Source of the DNA: an uncultured Eubacteriales bacterium
Lineage (GTDB): Bacteria; Bacillota_A; Clostridia; Lachnospirales; Lachnospiraceae
Length of the DNA stretch: 9,227 nucleotides
Direction of reading: 5' to 3'
Assembly (NCBI GenBank): GCA_902803345.1
Contig: CADCPV010000164.1
Span: 1 to 9,227 of the forward strand
Under the pieces are notes generated by a model. The model was given only the letters and a program-made list of their open reading frames with translations, made no database searches and had not been told where the DNA came from. Shown piece after piece: positions 1 to 6,919 of the stretch (its first letter is position 1; every line of letters begins with the position of its first letter). The position numbers and the translations under genes are program-made.

Positions 1-1523
1 CCAACGCGAAAAAGCATTCGGAGAAGAAAACCGGCGTGACCTTTGCGGACGTCGCGGGCGAAGACGAGGCGAAGGAATCCCTTGTGGAAATCGTCGACTT
101 CCTGCATAATCCGCAGCGCTATGCGAAAATCGGTGCGAAGATTCCGAAGGGCGCACTTCTTGTCGGCCCTCCCGGAACCGGCAAAACACTTCTTGCAAAG
201 GCAGTCGCGGGTGAGGCACATGTGCCGTTCTTCTCGCTTTCCGGTTCGGACTTTGTGGAAATGTTTGTCGGCGTCGGCGCAAGCCGTGTGCGTGACCTCT
301 TCAAGCAGGCACAGGCGGAAGCTCCGTGCATTATCTTTATCGATGAAATTGATGCGATCGGCAAATCCCGCGACAGCATTTATGCGGGAGCAAATGACGA
401 GCGCGAGCAGACCCTGAACCAGCTCCTTGCAGAGATGGACGGTTTTGATTCCAGCAAGGGTGTCATGATCATGGGTGCGACAAACCGTCCCGAGATCCTT
501 GACAAGGCCCTCCTTCGTCCCGGCCGTTTCGACCGGCGGATCATCGTTGACAAGCCGGACCTCAAGGGCCGGGAAGCGATCCTGAAAGTCCATGCGAAGG
601 ATGTCAATATGGCGGACAACGCCGATCTTCATGAGATTGCGCTTGCCACATCCGGTGCGGTCGGTTCGGACCTTGCGAATATGATCAATGAAGCCGCGAT
701 CAACGCGGTGCGTCACGGCCGGATGGCGGTGACGCAGGCAGACCTTTTCGAAGCCGTCGAAGTCGTTCTGGTCGGCAAGGAGAAGAAAGACCGCATTATG
801 TCGCAGGAAGAGCGGCGGATCGTTTCCTATCACGAAATCGGACATGCGCTGATCTCGGCGCTGCAGAAAAACTCCGAGCCGGTGCAGAAGATCACGATTG
901 TCCCGCGTACGATGGGCGCTTTAGGCTATGTGATGCAGACACCGGAAGAGGAGAAATACCTCAACAGCAAGAAAGAATTAGAGGACATGATCGTCATGGC
1001 CCTCGGCGGACGTGCGGCAGAAGAGATTGTGTTCGGCGATGTGACGACCGGTGCTGCGAACGATATCGAGAAGGCGACAGCTTACGCGCGCTCGATGATC
1101 ACGATGTACGGCATGTCGGATCATTTCGGCCTGATGCAGCTTGAATCGATTGAAAGCCAGTACCTGGACCGCCGGCGGGTGATGAACTGCGCGGACTCGA
1201 CGGCGGCCGAAGTGGATGACGAAGTCCGGCTGATGCTTTCGAAGGCCTACGAAGAAGCGAAGGAGATGCTTCTTCAGAACCGGGAGATCCTGGACAAGCT
1301 TGCAGCGCACCTGATCGAAAAAGAAACGATCACCGGCGAAGAATTCATGCGGATTTACCGCGGCTATAAGGAAGAGATCGAGAAGCGCGAGGCGGAAGAA
1401 GCGGCGGCTTCGGAAGTCCCGGAGATTGAAAATATCCCGGAAGTTCCGGCTGAGGAGGTTGTAGCGGCTGAGGCGGAAGCGGTCATGCCTTCGGCGCCTG
1501 CTGATGAAGGAGCAATCGAGTAA
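1..1523 (+). CDS. ftsH: FtsH, ATP-dependent zinc metalloprotease (3' part, 5' end outside window)
   Basis: FtsH is a membrane-anchored AAA+ protease that extracts and degrades misfolded membrane proteins and short-lived regulators. The reading frame is open from base 3 and runs into the window edge, so the N-terminal membrane segments are missing. The GTG at 36 is an internal valine of the linker before the AAA+ domain, not a start. Seen: Walker A GPPGTGKT (165-188), Walker B around [11 protein letters not shown] (about 330-362), second region of homology RPGRFDRR (516-539), zinc motif HEIGH (831-845; the usual form is HEAGH) and the third zinc ligand Asp in ANDIEKAT (1062-1064). The last 45 or so residues are a low-complexity Glu/Ala/Pro-rich acidic tail, common in shape but not in sequence among FtsH proteins. 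The stop abuts the uvrC start, implying one operon. Identity is very secure. Confidence 0.97.
   Translation, partial: NAKKHSEKKTGVTFADVAGEDEAKESLVEIVDFLHNPQRYAKIGAKIPKGALLVGPPGTGKTLLAKAVAGEAHVPFFSLSGSDFVEMFVGVGASRVRDLFKQAQAEAPCIIFIDEIDAIGKSRDSIYAGANDEREQTLNQLLAEMDGFDSSKGVMIMGATNRPEILDKALLRPGRFDRRIIVDKPDLKGREAILKVHAKDVNMADNADLHEIALATSGAVGSDLANMINEAAINAVRHGRMAVTQADLFEAVEVVLVGKEKKDRIMSQEERRIVSYHEIGHALISALQKNSEPVQKITIVPRTMGALGYVMQTPEEEKYLNSKKELEDMIVMALGGRAAEEIVFGDVTTGAANDIEKATAYARSMITMYGMSDHFGLMQLESIESQYLDRRRVMNCADSTAAEVDDEVRLMLSKAYEEAKEMLLQNREILDKLAAHLIEKETITGEEFMRIYRGYKEEIEKREAEEAAASEVPEIENIPEVPAEEVVAAEAEAVMPSAPADEGAIE
1507..1512 (+). promoter_or_regulatory. Ribosome binding site for uvrC
   Basis: AAGGAG lies inside the last codons of ftsH, 11 nt before the GTG at 1524. 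It supports GTG 1524 as the uvrC start and indicates that ribosomes finishing ftsH terminate on top of the uvrC initiation region, so the two genes are probably translationally coupled. Confidence 0.7.
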
Positions 1524-3398
1524 GTGAGCCAGGTCTTTGACATAGAAGAAGAGCTGAAGAAACTCCCGGCCAGGCCGGGAGTTTACTTGATGCACAACAG
1601 TCTCGATGAGATCATCTATGTCGGAAAGGCCGTGAAGCTGAAAAACCGGGTGCGCCAGTATTTCCAGGGACCGCGCGGAAAGTCCGTGAAGATCCTGAAA
1701 ATGGTTGAAAACATCGCCTGGTTCGAATACATTGTCACAGATTCGGAAACAGAAGCGCTGATGCTCGAGTGCAACCTGATCAAGGAGTACCGGCCGCGCT
1801 ACAATACGATGCTGACCGACGACAAGGGATACCCTTATATCCGCGTAACAGTGGAAGAGGAGTTCCCGCGCGTCTTCAAGGTCAACCAGATGAAGAAGGA
1901 CCGGAGCCGCTATTTCGGGCCATATACGTCGCATTCGGCTGTGAAAGACACGCTGGAGCTTCTGCAGAAACTGTTCCCGCTTCGGAGCTGCCGGAGGGTC
2001 CTGCCGCGGGACATCGGGAAGGAGCGCCCCTGCCTGAATTACCATATGGGCCGCTGCATGGCGCCCTGCCAGGGCCTGATCAGCAGGGAAGACTACGCAA
2101 AAAACGTCGAGCAGGTGCTGCGCTTTCTTTCCGGCGATACAAAGGAAATCATCCGCGACCTGACAAAGCGTATGCAGGAAGCCTCACAGGAACTGAATTT
2201 TGAGGAGGCGATCCGGCTCCGGGATCTATTGGATTCCGTGAAACAGGTCGCCGAGAAGCAGAAAATCACCGATACCGGCGAGACCTTTGACCGCGATGTG
2301 ATTGCCTGCGCAATTGAGGGCACGGAAGCTATCGTTCAGGTCTTTTTCATGCGCGACGGCAAGATGCTCGGGCGGGATCATTTCCACATGGAGTGCGAAG
2401 AGGGAACTGCACGGGCCGAAATCTTAGAAAACTTTGTCAAGCAGTTTTACAGCGGGACACCTTTCATCCCGGGCGAACTTCTCCTGCAGGAGGAGATCGG
2501 GGACCAGCTTGCAATCGGCGCCTGGCTCTCGGAGCTCCGGGGACGGAAAGTCTCGGTCTCGGTACCGAAGCGGGGCGAGAAGGAACGGATGCTGGAGCTT
2601 GCGGAAAAGAACGCACAGATGGTTCTGGACCGCGACCGCGACAAAATCCGCAGGGAGGAACTACGGACACGCGGTGCGGTCCGGGAGATCGAATCCTGGC
2701 TCGGACTCGCGGAACTTCACCGGATGGAAGCCTACGATATCAGCAACATCAGCGGCTTCGAATCGGTGGGTTCGATGGTGGTATTTGAGGACGGGAAACC
2801 GAAGAAGAACGACTACCGGAAGTTCCGGATCCGCACCGTTTCCGGCCCGGACGACTACGCTTCGATGGCGGAAGTCCTGAGCCGGCGCCTCAGGCATGAA
2901 AAACTGCCGGACCTTCTTCTGATGGACGGCGGAAAAGGACAGGTACACGCGGCGGAGAAGGTTTTGTCGGATGCCGGCATATCGATTCCGGTCTGCGGAA
3001 TGGTCAAGGACGACCGCCACAATACGCGCGGACTGTATTTTCATGACACGGAGATCCCAATCGACCGGCACAGCGAGGGCTTCCACCTGATCACACGGAT
3101 CCAGGATGAGGCGCACCGCTTTGCGATTACCTATCACCGCGGTCTGCATACCAAGAACTCCATCAAATCCGTGCTTTCGGAAATCCCGGGCGTCGGACCG
3201 GCACGTGAAAAGGCATTGATCCGGACTTTCTCGGATATGGAGGAGATGAAAAAAGCAAGCGTCGAAGCGCTTGCGGCAATTGACGGATTCAACCGCCCTG
3301 CGGCGGAAAAAGTATATGCGTTTCTGCATCCGGAGGCATCGGCGGAGCCGGGCCCGGATGTGAAAGAGACAGGGGAGAAAAGAGAAGATGCCGATTAA
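1524..3398 (+). CDS. uvrC: UvrC, excinuclease ABC subunit C
   Basis: UvrC makes both incisions around a DNA lesion in the UvrABC nucleotide excision repair pathway (cytoplasm). The 624-residue product has normal family length and all expected parts: an N-terminal GIY-YIG nuclease (GVY at 19-21, YVG at 32-34, EALMLE near 77-82) for the 3' cut; four cysteines C156, C170, C178 and C182 whose spacing matches the [4Fe-4S] ligands described for E. coli UvrC; a UVR motif near 223-240 that binds UvrB; an RNase H-like nuclease domain with probable catalytic D405 (YDISN), D468 (LLMDGGKGQ) and H531 (DEAHRFA) for the 5' cut; and helix-hairpin-helix repeats at about 549-603. The start is GTG, directly after the ftsH stop. 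The 3' end overlaps metA by 11 bp. The C-terminal 20 residues are a charged, non-conserved tail. Confidence 0.97.
   Translation: MSQVFDIEEELKKLPARPGVYLMHNSLDEIIYVGKAVKLKNRVRQYFQGPRGKSVKILKMVENIAWFEYIVTDSETEALMLECNLIKEYRPRYNTMLTDDKGYPYIRVTVEEEFPRVFKVNQMKKDRSRYFGPYTSHSAVKDTLELLQKLFPLRSCRRVLPRDIGKERPCLNYHMGRCMAPCQGLISREDYAKNVEQVLRFLSGDTKEIIRDLTKRMQEASQELNFEEAIRLRDLLDSVKQVAEKQKITDTGETFDRDVIACAIEGTEAIVQVFFMRDGKMLGRDHFHMECEEGTARAEILENFVKQFYSGTPFIPGELLLQEEIGDQLAIGAWLSELRGRKVSVSVPKRGEKERMLELAEKNAQMVLDRDRDKIRREELRTRGAVREIESWLGLAELHRMEAYDISNISGFESVGSMVVFEDGKPKKNDYRKFRIRTVSGPDDYASMAEVLSRRLRHEKLPDLLLMDGGKGQVHAAEKVLSDAGISIPVCGMVKDDRHNTRGLYFHDTEIPIDRHSEGFHLITRIQDEAHRFAITYHRGLHTKNSIKSVLSEIPGVGPAREKALIRTFSDMEEMKKASVEALAAIDGFNRPAAEKVYAFLHPEASAEPGPDVKETGEKREDAD
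1560..1584 (+). repeat. Perfect 12-bp inverted repeat in the 5' coding part of uvrC
   Basis: AAACTCCCGGCC and GGCCGGGAGTTT are exact reverse complements separated by a single A. As RNA this folds to an 11-bp, GC-rich stem with a CAG loop, starting 36 nt after the uvrC GTG. It covers codons 13-20 and the first base of codon 21 (KLPARPGVY), part of the conserved GIY-YIG region. Only three T residues follow, so it is not a standard intrinsic terminator. It may still slow ribosomes or RNA polymerase between ftsH and uvrC. The repeat is certain; a function is speculation. Confidence 0.6.
3371..3377 (+). promoter_or_regulatory. Ribosome binding site for metA inside uvrC
   Basis: AGGGGAG sits in the last uvrC codons, 10 nt before the ATG at 3388. 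It fixes the metA start and the 11-bp overlap with uvrC. Confidence 0.65.
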
Positions 3399-4317
3399 GA
3401 TTCCTGTAGACCTTCCTGCAGCGAAAACCCTGCAGGATGAAAACATATTTGTCATGGACCTGAACCGGGCGCAGAGCCAGGATATCCGGCCGCTTCGGAT
3501 CCTGGTCCTGAACCTGATGCCGACAAAGATCGTGACCGAAACACAGCTCGCAAGGCTTCTTGGGAACACGCCGATCCAGATCGAAATGGAGCTTGTTAAA
3601 GTCAGCCGTGAGCCGAAGCATACCGCAAAGGAGCATATGATTGCCTTCTACCGGGAGTTTTCGGAAGTGCGGGACCAGTTTTTCGACGGAATGGTCATCA
3701 CCGGTGCTCCGGTGGAGCACCTGCCTTTCGAGGAGGTGGACTACTGGGACGAACTCTGCGATATCATGGAATGGTCCAAGACGCATGTTTACAGCACATT
3801 CCATATCTGCTGGGGCGCGCAGGCCGCACTGTATTATCACTACAACATAGAGAAATTCCCGCTTTCTGCGAAGATGTTCGGCGTCTTCCCGCACCGTGTG
3901 ACGCATAAAAATTCGATCCTGTTCCGCGGCTTTGACGATGTGTTTCTGATCCCGCATTCGCGCCACACCACCGTGAGCCGCGATCAGATCGCCCGTGACC
4001 CGCGCCTCAAAATCCTTGCCGAGTCCGAAGAAGCAGGCGTTTACTGCGTCAGCACCGACGGCGGCCGGCAGATTTTTGTGACCGGCCACGCCGAGTACGA
4101 CACAAAGACCCTTGCGACCGAGTATTTCCGCGACAAGAACCTCGGGCTTCCGATCGCAGTCCCCAAAAACTATTTCCCGGATGACGACGATACGAAGGAG
4201 CCGATGAATACCTGGCGCTCCAGCGCGAACCTGCTGTTCTCGAACTGGCTGAACTATTTTGTCTACCAGTCCACACCTTACGAACTTGACCGGATCGAGT
4301 CCTTCGGAGGGCTGTAA
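3388..4317 (+). CDS. metA: MetA, homoserine O-acyltransferase (probably O-acetyltransferase)
   Basis: MetA activates L-homoserine by acylating its hydroxyl, the first committed step of methionine synthesis, in the cytoplasm. The 309-residue product matches the usual MetA length. Catalytic residues are visible: Cys141 in HICWGAQAA, and His234 and Glu236 in VTGHAEYD (E. coli numbering is one higher). The substrate-determining position after TGAPV is Glu110. Glu at this place (111 in Bacillus cereus MetA) goes with acetyl-CoA, while Gly in E. coli-type enzymes goes with succinyl-CoA, so O-acetylhomoserine is the likely product; that step is inference from one residue. The gene overlaps uvrC by 11 bp in another frame and has its own Shine-Dalgarno. 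No leader with SAM-riboswitch or T-box character can exist directly upstream because that DNA is uvrC coding sequence. No good terminator follows. Confidence 0.95.
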   Translation: MPIKIPVDLPAAKTLQDENIFVMDLNRAQSQDIRPLRILVLNLMPTKIVTETQLARLLGNTPIQIEMELVKVSREPKHTAKEHMIAFYREFSEVRDQFFDGMVITGAPVEHLPFEEVDYWDELCDIMEWSKTHVYSTFHICWGAQAALYYHYNIEKFPLSAKMFGVFPHRVTHKNSILFRGFDDVFLIPHSRHTTVSRDQIARDPRLKILAESEEAGVYCVSTDGGRQIFVTGHAEYDTKTLATEYFRDKNLGLPIAVPKNYFPDDDDTKEPMNTWRSSANLLFSNWLNYFVYQSTPYELDRIESFGGL

Positions 4318-4406
4318 AATACAGATATCTCTTCATTCCGGGCTCCCAAATCTGCGGAATACGTCGAAAAAAAGTATAGCGTTTTCCAGATTTTTGTAGT
4401 ATAGTA

Positions 4407-4417
4407 TCAGTAACTGA
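4407..4417. promoter_or_regulatory. Small dyad, candidate operator
   Basis: TCAGT and ACTGA flank one A as a perfect short palindrome, just downstream of the candidate -10 TATAGT. Its place at the expected start site is typical of a repressor operator, but the arms are only 5 bp and no regulator gene is present in the window. Confidence 0.2.
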
Positions 4418-4428
4418 GTATATATTCC

Positions 4429-4435
4429 AGGAGGG
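4429..4435 (+). promoter_or_regulatory. Strong ribosome binding site of the isomerase gene
   Basis: AGGAGGG, 6 nt before the ATG at 4442, is close to a perfect anti-16S match and the strongest Shine-Dalgarno in the window. It fixes the start and fits high expression. Confidence 0.8.
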
Positions 4436-4441
4436 AATGAT

Positions 4442-5929
4442 ATGTTTAATAATGCACCTGTAGTGAAAATCGGTCTTGTGGCCGTCAGCCGTGACTGTTT
4501 CCCGGAAAGCCTGTCAGTCAACAGAAGAAAAGCCCTGATGGCAGCTTATACCGCGAAATACGGCGAAGACAGCGTTTATGAATGCCCGATCTGCATCGTG
4601 GAGAGCGAAATCCATATGGTGCAGGCTTTGGAAGATATCAAGGCGGCGGGCTGCAACGCGCTCTGTGTATACCTCGGAAACTTCGGACCGGAAATCTCCG
4701 AGACACTTCTTGCAAAGCATTTCAGCGGACCCAAGATGTTCATCGCGGCGGCAGAAGAGAGCCAGAATGACCTTATAGGCGGCAGAGGCGACGCGTACTG
4801 CGGCATGCTGAACGCAAGCTATAACCTGCAGCTCAGAAACGTCGGCGCTTATATTCCGGAGTACCCGGTAGGCGATGCAGAGGACTGCGCGGATATGATT
4901 CACGACTTCATTCCGATTGCACGCGCCGTCATCGGTCTTTCCGAACTGAAGATCATTTCCTTTGGTCCGAGACCCATGAATTTCCTGGCCTGCAATGCAC
5001 CGATCAAGCAGCTCTACAACCTCGGCGTGGAAATTGAAGAGAATTCCGAACTGGATCTGTTCGAATCCTTCAACAAGCATGCAGACGATCCGCGGATTCC
5101 GGAAGTCGTTGCGGACATGGAGCAGGAGCTTGGCGCCGGCAACAAGAAGCCCGAAATCCTCGGAAAGCTTGCGCAGTATGAACTGACCCTTCTTGACTGG
5201 GTAGAAGCACACAAGGGCTACAGAAAATATGTTGCGATCGCCGGAAAGTGCTGGCCCGCATTCCAGACGCAGTTCGGATTCGTTCCCTGCTATGTCAACA
5301 GCCGTCTCACCGGAAGAGGCATTCCGGTATCCTGCGAAGTCGATATCTACGGCTGCCTGTCGGAGTTCATCGGAACGCTCGTATCGGATGACATCGTTAC
5401 CCTTCTTGACATCAACAACTCCGTCCCGAAGGATATGTACAAGGAGTCGATCGAGGGCAAGTTCCCCTACAAGTTCACCGACACCTTCATGGGCTTCCAC
5501 TGCGGCAACACCTGCTCTTCGAAGCTGGCATTCTGCGAGATGAAGTACCAGATGATCATGGCGAGATCGCTTCCGATCGAAGTGACGAACGGAACGCTCG
5601 AGGGCGACATCGTCCCCGGCGACATCACCTTCTTCCGTCTGCAGTCCACCTCGGACAACATCCTCCGCGCCTATGTTGCGGAAGGCGAAGTGCTTCCGGT
5701 TGCGACGAAGTCCTTCGGCGGCATCGGTGTTTTCGCGATTCCGGAGATGGGCCGTTTCTATCGTCACTGGCTGATCGAAAAAGGCTTCCCGCATCACGGC
5801 GCCGTGATGTTCGGACATTTCGGCAAGCCGATGTTCGAAGTCTTCAAATACATCGGTGTGACAATGGACAACATCGGCTATAACCAGCCGGCAGGCGTCC
5901 GTTATCCGACCGAGAATCCCTTTGCCTGA
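4442..5929 (+). CDS. Sugar isomerase of the L-fucose/L-arabinose isomerase superfamily
   Basis: Members interconvert aldoses and ketoses in the cytoplasm using a divalent metal. The 495-residue product has the superfamily layout: N-terminal Rossmann-like domains (conserved YLGNFGPE at 77-84), a middle region with SFGPRP (173-178), and a C-terminal catalytic part. Probable metal/catalytic residues, by analogy with E. coli FucI (Glu, Asp, His), are Glu299 in CEVDIYG, Asp323 in LLDINN and a His in the PHHGAVMFGH stretch (450-459); GFHCGNT (351-357) is another family-like motif. It is shorter than E. coli FucI (591) and close to AraA in length, but resembles FucI-type proteins more, so the substrate is open: D-arabinose, L-fucose, L-arabinose or a xylulose-forming pentose. 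Fifteen cysteines suggest an anaerobic host. Arginine codons are AGA 8, CGT 6, CGC 2, CGG 1, typical of a highly expressed gene here. A xylulokinase lies one gene downstream. Confidence 0.8.
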   Translation: MFNNAPVVKIGLVAVSRDCFPESLSVNRRKALMAAYTAKYGEDSVYECPICIVESEIHMVQALEDIKAAGCNALCVYLGNFGPEISETLLAKHFSGPKMFIAAAEESQNDLIGGRGDAYCGMLNASYNLQLRNVGAYIPEYPVGDAEDCADMIHDFIPIARAVIGLSELKIISFGPRPMNFLACNAPIKQLYNLGVEIEENSELDLFESFNKHADDPRIPEVVADMEQELGAGNKKPEILGKLAQYELTLLDWVEAHKGYRKYVAIAGKCWPAFQTQFGFVPCYVNSRLTGRGIPVSCEVDIYGCLSEFIGTLVSDDIVTLLDINNSVPKDMYKESIEGKFPYKFTDTFMGFHCGNTCSSKLAFCEMKYQMIMARSLPIEVTNGTLEGDIVPGDITFFRLQSTSDNILRAYVAEGEVLPVATKSFGGIGVFAIPEMGRFYRHWLIEKGFPHHGAVMFGHFGKPMFEVFKYIGVTMDNIGYNQPAGVRYPTENPFA

Positions 5930-5946
5930 GCAGCATTGAGAAAGAC

Positions 5947-5975
5947 TTGAAAAAACAGGCAAAATATGCGATAAT
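5947..5975 (+). promoter_or_regulatory. Sigma-70/SigA-type promoter for degV-xylB
   Basis: TTGAAA (5947-5952) and GATAAT (5970-5975) each match the consensus at 5 of 6 bases, with an ideal 17-bp spacer and an extended -10 TG at 5967-5968. It starts 18 bp after the isomerase stop. Expected transcription start is about 5982-5983, immediately at the hairpin that follows. This is the most convincing promoter in the window. Confidence 0.75.
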
Positions 5976-5982
5976 ACGCGAA

Positions 5983-6018
5983 GGTACAGGAAGCGGTTTC
6001 TTGACCGCTTCCTGTATC
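5983..6018 (+). promoter_or_regulatory. Strong stem-loop at the 5' end of the degV transcript (alternatively a terminator of the isomerase gene)
   Basis: TACAGGAAGCGGT (5985-5997) and ACCGCTTCCTGTA (6004-6016) form a perfect 13-bp stem with loop TTCTTG; one G-T and one G-C pair can extend it outward. What follows (TCGGCGTTTAGC) lacks a real T tract, so it is a poor intrinsic terminator. Because the promoter just upstream should start transcripts at about its first base, it is better read as a 5'-terminal hairpin that could stabilise the mRNA. The loop is complementary to CAAGGA at 6044-6049 in the degV Shine-Dalgarno (five Watson-Crick pairs and one G-U), which could restrain translation. It could also partly terminate read-through from the isomerase. 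Confidence 0.65.
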
Positions 6019-6044
6019 GGCGTTTAGCATGAATCAGCCTACTC

Positions 6045-6050
6045 AAGGAG
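6045..6050 (+). promoter_or_regulatory. Ribosome binding site that sets the degV start
   Basis: AAGGAG lies 11 nt before the ATG at 6062. It lies downstream of the in-frame ATG at 6029, which has no Shine-Dalgarno, so translation should begin at 6062. Confidence 0.7.
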
Positions 6051-6061
6051 ACAAAAGAAAC

Positions 6062-6913
6062 ATGTCAAATATCAAAATCACCTGTGATTCCAGCTGTGAC
6101 CTTTCGCAGGAACTGTATGAAAAATACGATGTGGAAGTGATCCCTTTCGGGATTTACTTCGGTGAAGAACTGAGAACTGACGGCGTGGATGTTCAGTGCG
6201 AGGATCTGTATGAATTTGCGGACCGTACAGGAAAACTTCCGAAGACCGTTGCGGTTTCCCCGAGCAGTTATGCGGAAGTTTTCAAGAAGTATACGGACCA
6301 GGGGATGAGTGTGATCCACATCAACCTTTCTTCGGAAATGTCTTCGACCCATCAGAATGCGCTGATCGCGGCGAGTGAGCTTCCGAATGTCTATCCGATC
6401 GATTCCCGGAATCTCAGCTCCGGATCGGGGCATCTTGTGCTTCTTGCAAAAGAGCTCGCGGACCAGGGCCTTTCGGCACCGGAGATTGTGGATATCCTGA
6501 ATGAAGCCAAAACACGGCTGGACGTCAGTTTTGTCCTGACAACGCTGAATTATCTTGTAATGGGCGGACGCTGCTCGGCCCTGAAAGCATTCGGTGCGAA
6601 TCTTCTGAATCTGCATCCGGAGATCAAGGTCCGGAACGGCGTGATGGGTGTCGGCAAGAAATACCGCGGCAACATGAAAAAGTATGTGGACGCCTATATC
6701 CACGGGGCGCTTGACAACAGGACAGACATTGATACGCACCGTATTTTTGTTACACATTCTCCGATGGATCCTGCTATCGTTCAATATGCGGTAGACCTTG
6801 TGAAATCCATGTATGATTTTGATGAAGTGCTGGAAACTCCCGCAGGCTGCACCGTTTCGGCGCACTGCGGACCCGGGACGATCGGCGTCCTGTTCTTTAC
6901 CAAAAAGGAGTGA
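6062..6913 (+). CDS. DegV family fatty-acid-binding protein (FakB-like)
   Basis: DegV proteins bind one long-chain fatty acid in the cytoplasm. Studied members (FakB) present it to the kinase FakA, giving acyl-phosphate for phospholipid synthesis. The 283-residue product has normal length and the family signatures: CDSSCDLS at 8-15, SPSS at 66-69, INLSSEMSSTHQNA at 87-100, PIDSRNLSSGSG at 112-123, the MGGR turn at 167-170, and a C-terminal HCGPGTIGVLF at 268-278. A longer version from ATG 6029 would add 11 polar residues outside the family start and is rejected. It has its own promoter and structured leader, and its TGA is 6 bp before the kinase ATG, so the two are probably co-transcribed. 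No FakA-type kinase is in the window, so a FakB role is family inference; the ligand is unknown. Confidence 0.9.
   Translation: MSNIKITCDSSCDLSQELYEKYDVEVIPFGIYFGEELRTDGVDVQCEDLYEFADRTGKLPKTVAVSPSSYAEVFKKYTDQGMSVIHINLSSEMSSTHQNALIAASELPNVYPIDSRNLSSGSGHLVLLAKELADQGLSAPEIVDILNEAKTRLDVSFVLTTLNYLVMGGRCSALKAFGANLLNLHPEIKVRNGVMGVGKKYRGNMKKYVDAYIHGALDNRTDIDTHRIFVTHSPMDPAIVQYAVDLVKSMYDFDEVLETPAGCTVSAHCGPGTIGVLFFTKKE
6905..6910 (+). promoter_or_regulatory. Ribosome binding site for the xylulokinase gene
   Basis: AAGGAG within the last degV codons, 9 nt before the ATG at 6920, supports that start and coupling with degV. Confidence 0.7.
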
Positions 6914-6919
6914 CAAACT

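Larger units (their letters stand above)
4318..4441 (+). promoter_or_regulatory. metA-isomerase intergenic region with probable promoter
   Basis: This AT-rich 124-bp gap contrasts with the GC-rich genes on either side. The best -10 is TATAGT at 4400-4405, with no convincing -35 at 16-18 bp, so the promoter would need an activator or be weak. A dyad TCAGT-A-ACTGA at 4407-4417 lies where transcription would start. AGTAT occurs four times (4373, 4398, 4403, 4417). AAATCTG (4348-4354) can pair with CAGATTT (4387-4393), reinforced by GAAAA/TTTTC just inside with a bulge, giving a weak terminator-like fold ending in T residues. These are pattern observations; promoter presence is likely from the base composition and gene spacing, but its exact position is uncertain. 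Confidence 0.4.

Noticed and set aside
36..38. GTG as a start for a short FtsH
   Set aside because: The frame is open upstream to the window edge and residues before it fit the normal FtsH linker, so it is an internal valine.
1560..1590. Intrinsic terminator after ftsH
   Set aside because: Strong hairpin, but it is inside uvrC coding sequence and followed by only three T residues, so it is listed as an inverted repeat only.
978..2045. 355-codon antisense open frame over ftsH-uvrC
   Set aside because: Spans two well-conserved sense genes, His/Arg-rich composition typical of a shadow frame, no family features.
2661..4089. Two long antisense frames (2661-3569 and 3289-4089) over uvrC and metA
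   Set aside because: They overlap each other and conserved sense genes and look like complementary-strand artefacts.
6029..6031. Earlier in-frame ATG for degV
   Set aside because: No Shine-Dalgarno before it; the good AAGGAG lies after it and fits ATG 6062, which also gives the family-typical N-terminus.
4514..6046. 510-codon antisense open frame opposite the isomerase, longer than the gene itself
   Set aside because: It mirrors the codon structure of a GC-biased sense gene, has no recognisable motifs, and its start would lie in the degV leader without a convincing ribosome site. The sense gene is clearly a sugar isomerase.
6711..6746. TTGACA inside degV as an internal xylB promoter
   Set aside because: No TATAAT-like hexamer at 16-18 bp; the sequence encodes LDN of DegV.
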